DNA of 64,000 nt from an uncultured Campylobacterales bacterium (GTDB lineage Bacteria > Campylobacterota > Campylobacteria > Campylobacterales > Arcobacteraceae), in contig CANNFB010000001.1 of the NCBI GenBank assembly GCA_947503785.1, forward strand, positions 310,001 to 374,000. The letters are read 5' to 3'. A program made the translations under genes and the position numbers. Shown here piece after piece: positions 8,054-15,601 of this stretch. The notes beneath the pieces were generated by a model, which ran no database searches, was not told the DNA's origin, and worked only from the letters and a program-made list of their open reading frames with translations. Position 1 is the stretch's first letter. Each line of letters starts with the position of its first letter.

Positions 8054-8938
8054 ATGACTCCACAAAAAAAAGCTACGGTCGTTTCTTCATCAGTTGCGGC
8101 CCTTTTAACTATTATAAAACTTGTAATAGGTATTGCTAGTGGATCAGTTGCTGTTTTAGCTTCAGCAATTGATTCTGTTCTGGATATGTTTGTATCACTT
8201 TTCAACTATTTTGCAATATCAAACTCTGAAAAACCAGCAGATAGAGAATTTAATTATGGTCGAGGAAAAATTGAAGCATTAGCTTCTGTTATTGAAGGTA
8301 CAATTATTACTGTATCTGGATTATTTTTACTTTATCAAGCGATACAAAAAGCAATAAATGGTGAGATATCTAAGTATGTTGAAGTATCTATTGTTGTTAT
8401 GATTATCTCACTTGTGATTACAATTTTTTTAGTAATTTACTTAAATAAAGTTGCTAAAAAAACTAAATCTATGGTTATTAAAGCCGATGCACTTCACTAT
8501 AAAACAGATGTTTATTCAAATGTTGCTGTTTTGACATCTTTAGTACTTGTACATCTTACAGGATATGAAATAATTGATGTTCTTGTAGGAAGTGGTATTG
8601 CTTTATATATTATTTACTCTGCCTATGAATTAATTCATGATGGTGTTTTAGTTTTACTAGATAGAGCAGTTGATAGTAAGTTAGTTCATAAAATTGAAGA
8701 TATAATTAAACATAATGAAAATGTAAATGCTTATCATCTTTTAAAGACAAGAGAAGCTGGTCACCAAACTTTTGTTGAAGTACATTTAGTTTTTGATTGT
8801 ATAATTACACTTATGAACGCACATAAAACAAGTGATAAAATTGAACAAGAAATAGAAAACTTAGATAAAGATAGAGACTGGATAATTAATATTCATATGG
8901 ATCCTTATGATGATTTTGAAATTAATGATGAGAAATAA
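8054..8938 (+). CDS. Cation diffusion facilitator (FieF/YiiP-like)
   Basis: A 294-residue inner-membrane exporter for divalent metals. Six membrane segments span about residues 10-190. The transport site is the pair AIDSVLD (Asp40, Asp44) and ALHYKTD (His148, Asp152). Asp at the first position and His at the third match the Zn/Fe/Cd FieF-type group. The cytosolic C-terminal domain holds His-rich metal sites such as the HQTFVEVHLVFD segment near 237. It directly follows aspC with a two-base gap and may simply share that promoter. The metal cannot be fixed from sequence. Confidence 0.92.
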   Translation: MTPQKKATVVSSSVAALLTIIKLVIGIASGSVAVLASAIDSVLDMFVSLFNYFAISNSEKPADREFNYGRGKIEALASVIEGTIITVSGLFLLYQAIQKAINGEISKYVEVSIVVMIISLVITIFLVIYLNKVAKKTKSMVIKADALHYKTDVYSNVAVLTSLVLVHLTGYEIIDVLVGSGIALYIIYSAYELIHDGVLVLLDRAVDSKLVHKIEDIIKHNENVNAYHLLKTREAGHQTFVEVHLVFDCIITLMNAHKTSDKIEQEIENLDKDRDWIINIHMDPYDDFEINDEK

Positions 8939-8950
8939 ATAAGGAAGAAA

Positions 8951-9388
8951 ATGAGAAATATTTTATTTATACTATTATTTATAACTACTACATTATTTGC
9001 AAACGGCAAAATTGATTACCGAACTGCAAAAATTTATAAAGATGATATTTCCTCTATTAGTGCTTTTGCTATGCAAAAAGAAGGAGCCTTGTTAATTGAT
9101 GTTAGAACTAAAGCAGAATTTAAAAAATTAAGAGCAAAGGATTCTTTAAATATTCCTATATTCTATGCAAAAAATGGGAAAAGAGTATTTAATAGAAACT
9201 TTCTAGAAGAAATTTATAAAGTATCACAAGAGAATATAAACAGAAAAATAATCCTAATTTGTAGAAGTGGTTCAAGAACAAAACTAGCAAGTAATTTATT
9301 AGCTGAACAAGGTTTTACTAAGGTATATAATGTACAGCGTGGATTTCAATATGATTGGTTAAAAGTAAAGCTTCCCACTGAAAAATAA
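8951..9388 (+). CDS. Periplasmic rhodanese-like protein
   Basis: A 145-residue protein with a signal peptide (about residues 1-17, ending LFANG) and one rhodanese domain. The active-site loop is ILICRSGSRT with the catalytic Cys104. The domain starts with the typical LLIDVRTKAEF (47-57) and ends with VYNVQRGFQYDW. The CRSGSRT loop is of the six-residue sulfurtransferase type. It probably handles persulfide sulfur in the periplasm, which fits sulfur-active Campylobacterota, but the donor and acceptor are unknown. It is the last gene of the aspC run. Confidence 0.88.
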   Translation: MRNILFILLFITTTLFANGKIDYRTAKIYKDDISSISAFAMQKEGALLIDVRTKAEFKKLRAKDSLNIPIFYAKNGKRVFNRNFLEEIYKVSQENINRKIILICRSGSRTKLASNLLAEQGFTKVYNVQRGFQYDWLKVKLPTEK

Positions 9389-9438
9389 TAATTTTTTACT
9401 CCTTAAATATTTTTGTTAAATAATAAAGTTTATTTAGA

Positions 9439-9444
9439 TATAAT
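9439..9444 (+). promoter_or_regulatory. -10 box for the phosphodiesterase/cyclase/secretion operon
   Basis: TATAAT 23 bases before the ATG at 9468, which has its own AAAGGAATTTT ribosome site. No clear -35 box. The four following genes are separated by at most 18 bases. Confidence 0.55.
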
Positions 9445-9467
9445 CATTGATATATTAAAGGAATTTT

Positions 9468-11798
9468 ATGAATTTTATCAAAATTTTGGGTGCAAGTGGA
9501 AGTAGAGCTAAAGGAATGGGAACAACATCATTCCAAATCTTCAAAGATATCATAGTTGATGCAGGAAATGTAATAAACTCATTGGGCGATGAAGCCTTAG
9601 ATATAAATCATGTATTTTTAACACATTCTCATACAGACCATATTTCTGATTTACCATTTGTAATAGAAAGTTTTTTTGAAAAAAGAAAAACTCCTTTAAC
9701 TATCTATGCTTTAAAAGAAACTATCGATGTTTTAAAAGATCATGCTTTTAATAATTTAGTTTGGCCAGATTTTACAAAAATACAATTAGTGAATTCTAAT
9801 GAAAATTCTTTAATTTTTAGAGAAATTAAAGTAGATGAAATTATTAAATTACATGATTATGAAATAAGAGCTTTTCCAGCTGTACATATAGCCGGTGCTT
9901 GTGGTTTTATAATAACTAAAAACAAGCAAGGTTTTATGATAAGTGGAGACACATATAAAAACCCTATTATCTGGGAAGAACTAAATAAAAATAAAGAGAT
10001 AAAATCTCTTCTATTAGAATGTTCTTTTCCAGACAAGTTAACTTCATTTGCAAAAAGTACAAGCCACTTATCTCCCCAACTTATTAAAGAAGAATTAGAA
10101 AATTTAGAAAGAGATGATATAACAATTTTTTTATATCATATAAAACCTGTATATGATAAAGAAATTAAAAAAGATATTAAAAAACATGAATTATTAAAAA
10201 ATGGTGGTAAAATTTTAGTAGAAGGGGATGTTATCCATATTGATAAAGGAACGATTGAACACAATTTAATTAGTGAAGATATGTTCCAAGAAATTATGAA
10301 AATTAATCTTTCTTTATCATCAGAAATGGATAAAGACGTACTGCTAGAAAAAATTCTAACCCTACTTAGAAAACTAACATCAGCAGATGCAGGAACACTA
10401 TATCTTAAATCAAAAGATGGAACTAAACTTGATTTTAAAGTTGTACAAAATGATCCTTTAAATATAAATATTGGTGGAGCTAAAAAGAATCTTGATTGGG
10501 AGTCATTGCCTTTTATTTTAGAAGATGGCTCTTTAAATAATAAAATGGTTGCTGTTGTTTGTGTAAGTGAAAAAAGAATTATTAATATTAAAGATGTATA
10601 TAGAACAACAAAATACATTTTTAAAGGTACTAAAGATTTTGATCAAACGACAGGATATAGATCTAAATCTATGTTAGTAATTCCTTTAATTAATCATGAA
10701 AATGAAGTTATTGGTGTTTTACAATTAATTAATAAAATGGATAACCATAATATAGTAGATTTTAATAAAACTGATGAAAATATATTAAAATCACTAGCAT
10801 CTCAAGCTGCAATGTCACTTACAAATACTCAATTAGTTTTAAATTTAGAAGAGCTTTTAAATGCATTTGTAGCAACAATTGCAAAAGCCATTGATGCAAA
10901 ATCTCCTTATACAGCAGATCATATAGGAAAAGTAGAAAAAATTGCTCTACTTTTAGCAAAAGCTATAAATGACGATAAAACAATTTATAAAGATGTTTCA
11001 TATAAAGACAATGATTATAAACAAATTGCTTTAGCAGCATGGATGCATGATATTGGAAAAATTTCTATGCCTGAACATATAATTGACAAATCTACAAAGC
11101 TTGAAAAAATATTTGATCGAATTGAATTAATAGAATCTAGATTTGAAGTAATAAAAAGAGATGTGGAAATCAACTATCTTAAAAACAATATAAGTAAAGA
11201 AGAATTTGATGAAAAAATCGTAACTTTAAATGATTATATAGAATTTTTAAAAGCCACTAACAAAGGTGGTGAATTCATGCATGATGACAATGTAGAGAAA
11301 TTAAATAAAATAGCTAAATTAACTTATATTAAAAATGGAAAAACTATTCCAATTTTAAATGAGGACGAATTCTATAATTTATCAATAATAAAAGGAACTT
11401 TAACACGTGAAGAGATAGATATTATTAGAAATCATGCCAAATTATCTCTAGAAATGATTTCAACATTACCTTTCCCAAAAAAATATGCAGATGTTTTAAA
11501 TATCGCATGTAATCACCATGAGAAATTAAATGGAGAAGGATATCCAAGAGGACTTACCGCAGATGAAATTACACTAGAAGATAGAATAATGATTTTTGCA
11601 GATGTATTTGAAGCATTAACAGCATCACAACGTCCATATAAAGATGCAATGAAATTATCTCAAGCATATAATATTTTAAATAATATGGTTCAAAAAGGTG
11701 AAATTGATAAAGAACTAACTGAATTCTTTTTTAATCATAAAATTTTACATACTTACGCAAATGATTCTTTATCAGCTGACCAAATTGATATAAAGTAG
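9468..11798 (+). CDS. Beta-lactamase-fold phosphodiesterase / GAF / HD-GYP fusion
   Basis: A 776-residue three-module protein. Residues 1-260 form a metallo-beta-lactamase-fold domain with HSHTDH (His53, His55, Asp57, His58), His140, Asp161 and His224, resembling class II cyclic-nucleotide phosphodiesterases. Residues about 280-455 look like a GAF sensory domain. Residues 465-760 are an HD-GYP domain: MHDIGK (His527, Asp528), NHHEKLNGEGYP (683-693) and FADVFEALT. The GYP motif reads GEGYP rather than DGxGYP. About 100 residues are inserted between the HD and the second half. It could thus cleave both cyclic mononucleotides and c-di-GMP. No signal peptide, so cytosolic. It heads the operon with the adenylate cyclase, four bases away. 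Domain calls are firm, substrates inferred. Confidence 0.88.
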   Translation: MNFIKILGASGSRAKGMGTTSFQIFKDIIVDAGNVINSLGDEALDINHVFLTHSHTDHISDLPFVIESFFEKRKTPLTIYALKETIDVLKDHAFNNLVWPDFTKIQLVNSNENSLIFREIKVDEIIKLHDYEIRAFPAVHIAGACGFIITKNKQGFMISGDTYKNPIIWEELNKNKEIKSLLLECSFPDKLTSFAKSTSHLSPQLIKEELENLERDDITIFLYHIKPVYDKEIKKDIKKHELLKNGGKILVEGDVIHIDKGTIEHNLISEDMFQEIMKINLSLSSEMDKDVLLEKILTLLRKLTSADAGTLYLKSKDGTKLDFKVVQNDPLNINIGGAKKNLDWESLPFILEDGSLNNKMVAVVCVSEKRIINIKDVYRTTKYIFKGTKDFDQTTGYRSKSMLVIPLINHENEVIGVLQLINKMDNHNIVDFNKTDENILKSLASQAAMSLTNTQLVLNLEELLNAFVATIAKAIDAKSPYTADHIGKVEKIALLLAKAINDDKTIYKDVSYKDNDYKQIALAAWMHDIGKISMPEHIIDKSTKLEKIFDRIELIESRFEVIKRDVEINYLKNNISKEEFDEKIVTLNDYIEFLKATNKGGEFMHDDNVEKLNKIAKLTYIKNGKTIPILNEDEFYNLSIIKGTLTREEIDIIRNHAKLSLEMISTLPFPKKYADVLNIACNHHEKLNGEGYPRGLTADEITLEDRIMIFADVFEALTASQRPYKDAMKLSQAYNILNNMVQKGEIDKELTEFFFNHKILHTYANDSLSADQIDIK

Positions 11799-11802
11799 AA
11801 AG

Positions 11803-13962
11803 ATGCCCGTAGGATCAAAAATAAAAGAAAATTCTATTTATATATTATCATCTATTATTATTGCTACTTTAATTAGTTTTATTTATATATTTACACCTAA
11901 ATTACCTTCTTCTATAGACAATAGATTAAAAGATTATATGTTTAATATAAGGGGTGAAGTAGCTCCCAAAACAGATAGTGTAGTAATTATTGATATTGAT
12001 GAGAAGTCTTTGCAATCTTTAGGACAATGGCCTTGGTCTAGAGATATTCTAGCAACTATCTTAAAAAATTTGTCTAGTAATGATATTGCAATAATTGGAT
12101 TAGATATTGTTTTTGCAGAACAAGATAGAACCTCTCCACATAAAATATTTGAGAAACTAAATATAGAAAAAGAAAATATACCTAATTATGATTCTGAGTT
12201 TGCCCAAACTGTTGCTTCAACACCTACAATATTAGGTTATCAATTTGAGTTTCAAGCACTAGATCATATTAACAAAGAAGCACCTGCAATTCAAACAATG
12301 TTTATTGAAAAAAATAAAAAGCTAGGGGAGAATTACTTATTGCAAGCAAAGGGAACAATTTTAAATATTCCAGTAATTCAAGATAGCTCATATTCTAGTG
12401 GATTTTTTAATAACATTCCAGATGATTCAGGAGTGATTAGAAGTGTTCCACTAATTATTTCTTATGATGATGAGATATATCCATCTCTAGCACTTGAAAC
12501 ACTTAGAATTGCATTGGGTATAAAAAGAATCACTATCAACTATGATGAAAATGGAGTGAAAAATCTTCAATTAAATGACTATCTTATTCCTACAGATAGA
12601 CATGGTAGATTGATTATTAATTTTAGAGGAAAAGAAAAAACATTTAAATATATATCAGCAATTGATATTTATAATAATAACTTTAAAAAAGAAGATATAG
12701 TAAATAAAATTGCTCTAATAGGAACTTCTGCTGCTGCTTTAATGGATTTAAGAGCCACTCCTTTTGAATCAATATTTCCAGGAGTAGAAGTTCATGCGAA
12801 TGTAATAGATAATATTATTGCAAAAGATTTTTTATATGAGCCATCTTGGGTTAATGGTGCAAATATATTCATCATTTTTTTATTAGTATTGATAGTAGGC
12901 TATTTAACAAGAAAAATTCACTTGTTATTTATTCCTTTTTTAATTACAGGTTTACTATTTTCTGCTTCTTATTTAATTTACTATACACTTTTTAATTATG
13001 GTTTAGTATTAAATATATTTTTCCCACTAATGACTATTGTATTATCTACAATTGTTACTATAATGTTGCAATATTTTTATGAAATTAAAAAGAAAGATGA
13101 AATTAAAAATAAGTTTGCGTCAAAAGTTTCAAAAGATGTAATGGAACAATTATTAAAAAATGTAAATAATAAACAATTAGAAGCTCAGAATAAAGAAATA
13201 ACAGTATTTTTTAGTGATATTAGAGGTTTTACTAAAATTTCTGAAGATATAAAACAACCTGAATTATTAGTAAAATATATCAATAAATATATGACACCAA
13301 TGAGCGAGATAATTACAAAAAACAAAGGCACAATTGATAAATATATTGGAGATGCTATTATGGCATACTGGAATGCTCCTTTTGATATAGAAGACCATGA
13401 AGATAAAGCGGTAAAAAGTGCACTTGAACAATTAATAGAACTAGAACAATTAAATATAACACTCAAAAAAAACAATCAACCAAGAATTGATATAGGAATT
13501 GGTATAACAACAGGTATTGCAACTGTTGGTGAAATTGGAAGTATTGGACGAAGTGATTATACAGTGATTGGTGATACTATCAATATTGGCTCAAGAGTTG
13601 AATCTTTATGTAAGTATTATAATGCAAAATTAATTATTACAAACTTCACTAAAGATAAATTAAAAGATACTTATATTCTTAGATATCTTGATTATGTTCA
13701 ATTAAAGGGTAAGGATGAAGCTATTGAATTATGGGAAGTTATTAATGAAGATGCAAATACAGATGGTTTTAAAGTAGAATTAGCAATTTATAATGAAGCT
13801 ATTAAATTATATAAAGAAAAAGAACTACATGAAGCAAAAAAAATATTTAATAAATTAAATAAAACAAATCCAAGCGAAATATACAAAATATATTTACTAA
13901 GATGTGAAGATTATATAAAGAATAAAGAATTCCAAGAGGTTTATAAACATGAAAATAAATAA
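11803..13962 (+). CDS. CHASE2-domain class III adenylate cyclase
   Basis: A 719-residue membrane-bound cyclase. One helix (13-30) leads into an extracytoplasmic CHASE2 sensor domain (about 35-345), three further helices (352-368, 373-395, 402-425) and a cytosolic class III cyclase domain (about 460-645). The metal aspartates are Asp472 in FFSDIRGFT and Asp517 in YIGDAIMAY. Lys513 and Asp585 (DYTVIGD) fit adenine recognition. Asn594 and Arg598 in INIGSRVE are the transition-state pair. All needed residues are present, so it should make cAMP. The 3' end overlaps the barrel gene by 14 bases. The product would be opposed by the phosphodiesterase-like domain encoded just upstream. Confidence 0.92.
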   Translation: MPVGSKIKENSIYILSSIIIATLISFIYIFTPKLPSSIDNRLKDYMFNIRGEVAPKTDSVVIIDIDEKSLQSLGQWPWSRDILATILKNLSSNDIAIIGLDIVFAEQDRTSPHKIFEKLNIEKENIPNYDSEFAQTVASTPTILGYQFEFQALDHINKEAPAIQTMFIEKNKKLGENYLLQAKGTILNIPVIQDSSYSSGFFNNIPDDSGVIRSVPLIISYDDEIYPSLALETLRIALGIKRITINYDENGVKNLQLNDYLIPTDRHGRLIINFRGKEKTFKYISAIDIYNNNFKKEDIVNKIALIGTSAAALMDLRATPFESIFPGVEVHANVIDNIIAKDFLYEPSWVNGANIFIIFLLVLIVGYLTRKIHLLFIPFLITGLLFSASYLIYYTLFNYGLVLNIFFPLMTIVLSTIVTIMLQYFYEIKKKDEIKNKFASKVSKDVMEQLLKNVNNKQLEAQNKEITVFFSDIRGFTKISEDIKQPELLVKYINKYMTPMSEIITKNKGTIDKYIGDAIMAYWNAPFDIEDHEDKAVKSALEQLIELEQLNITLKKNNQPRIDIGIGITTGIATVGEIGSIGRSDYTVIGDTINIGSRVESLCKYYNAKLIITNFTKDKLKDTYILRYLDYVQLKGKDEAIELWEVINEDANTDGFKVELAIYNEAIKLYKEKELHEAKKIFNKLNKTNPSEIYKIYLLRCEDYIKNKEFQEVYKHENK

Positions 13963-15583
13963 TAAAAGTTTTTTATTAACAACAATTTTATTTTTCCCAT
14001 ATTTAGGTCTAAGTGCTGATACTTATACCTTATACATTGCATCAAGTAAATATAAAGATGTTGCAAAAAACTATATAGAAGAAGTTAATGATTTATTAAA
14101 AATTGAAAACTTAGTTGTAAGAACACATAAGAAAAAAAATTATAGTTTAATAGTTAATAAAATAAAAGACATTCAAACAGCAAAGAAATTACAAAAGAAA
14201 TTACAATTAGAATCAACATATACAGATACTTTTATTAAAAAAGAGAAAAATGATTTAAAATATGGAGTAATATATTACACAAAATTTATGCTGGATAATA
14301 AAACTATTATAAAAGAAAAAAAAGCAGATGAAACAGAATATATTTTAGATGTAGAATCATCAAATGAATATATCACTGCTTCAACAATGTATAATATAGG
14401 AAACTATAAAAGATCATATGAACTATTTAATAAACTCTTTTATAAGCATAACTACAATTTAAATGTCAACTACTTCCTAGCACAAAGTGCAATTAAATTA
14501 GCAATGTACGATGAAGCATCAATAGCACTTGAAAGAGTTTTAATACAAGACCCAACGTTTAATAAAGCTAGATATGATTATGCAAGACTTTTAACAAAAT
14601 TAAAATTAAATAAAGAGGCAAAAGAAGAATTCAACATCCTCTTAAAAGAGAATATTACTGAAGAAACAAAAAAAGATGTTCAAAAGTATTTAAAGTTTTT
14701 AAATGAAAAGAAAAAATTAACTTCAAATTCTGCTACATTAATTTTAGGGGTAGGTCATAATACAAATGTAAATAATGGCTTATTAACTCAAGAATATAGA
14801 CTTCCAGGATTAGGTGATATTTCAGTTTTAGGAGAAGAACCTATTAGTGATAATTTTCATAATGAAGTTATATCTTTTGATTTTAATAGAACTTTTAAAT
14901 CTAATCCTGCAATAAGAATTAAAAACAATTTTCTAGCATATAATAAAAGTTATTTTAATGAAAAAAATGAAAACACTTCTGTTTTTTCATATAGACCTAC
15001 ATTATCTTATTTTTACAATAATAATATATATGCTTTAGATTTAAATGCATCTAGAGTTTTAAAAAAAGATGATAATGATATAAATGTATTTTCTTTCTCT
15101 CCATCTCTTACAAATAAATATTTAAAAGCATCATTAGAATATCAAAAACTTTTATATGTAAATAATATAAATAAAAGTAAGAATTTCGAAAAATATTCAT
15201 TAGAATTTATATATAACTTACAAAAAAACTTAAAAATCTATACAAATATAGGAAAAATAATTAGAATAAAAAAAGAGCGTATAGACCTTGATAAAGTATC
15301 TAGAGCCATAGGTTTAAAATACAATTATACACTTAATAATAAAAATATGATATACTTAGGGTATAAGTTTGAAAGAAATAATTTTAGGTATTACAATATG
15401 TTTTTTGATAATAAAAGAAAAGATAGTACTCACAACTTGAATTTAAGTTATATATATAACATAAGTAAAAGTAATGTGATTAACTTATCAACTTCTTTTA
15501 ATAGAAACAATTCTAATCAAGATGCATATTCATATGAAGAGTATGAAACTAAAGTTAATTATATAAAGAAATTTAATTGGTAA
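13949..15583 (+). CDS. TPR plus DUF560-type (Slam-like) outer-membrane barrel
   Basis: A 544-residue exported protein. It has a signal peptide (1-22), a SPOR-like region (24-95), a TPR region (about 140-255) and a beta-barrel from about 262. The barrel begins LILGVGHNTNVNNG, resembling the GxGYDxNVN start of DUF560 barrels, and ends on an aromatic residue (KKFNW). TPR plus C-terminal DUF560 barrel is the layout of Slam proteins, the translocons of type XI secretion, which export TbpB-like cargo. The next gene encodes a protein with TbpB-like C-terminal domains, a fitting cargo. Start overlaps the cyclase gene by 14 bases. The barrel is clear, while the Slam assignment is by architecture and neighbour. 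Confidence 0.7.
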   Translation: MKINNKSFLLTTILFFPYLGLSADTYTLYIASSKYKDVAKNYIEEVNDLLKIENLVVRTHKKKNYSLIVNKIKDIQTAKKLQKKLQLESTYTDTFIKKEKNDLKYGVIYYTKFMLDNKTIIKEKKADETEYILDVESSNEYITASTMYNIGNYKRSYELFNKLFYKHNYNLNVNYFLAQSAIKLAMYDEASIALERVLIQDPTFNKARYDYARLLTKLKLNKEAKEEFNILLKENITEETKKDVQKYLKFLNEKKKLTSNSATLILGVGHNTNVNNGLLTQEYRLPGLGDISVLGEEPISDNFHNEVISFDFNRTFKSNPAIRIKNNFLAYNKSYFNEKNENTSVFSYRPTLSYFYNNNIYALDLNASRVLKKDDNDINVFSFSPSLTNKYLKASLEYQKLLYVNNINKSKNFEKYSLEFIYNLQKNLKIYTNIGKIIRIKKERIDLDKVSRAIGLKYNYTLNNKNMIYLGYKFERNNFRYYNMFFDNKRKDSTHNLNLSYIYNISKSNVINLSTSFNRNNSNQDAYSYEEYETKVNYIKKFNW

Positions 15584-15601
15584 AAGATACAGGGGAAAAT
15601 A

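Noticed and set aside
10136-10618. Minus-strand open frame inside the phosphodiesterase/HD-GYP gene
   Set aside because: It is fully antisense to a well-supported domain protein and shows only low-complexity Ser/Ile/Leu content without a ribosome site.
13185-13475. Minus-strand frame inside the cyclase catalytic domain
   Set aside because: Shadow of conserved cyclase codons, with no start context.
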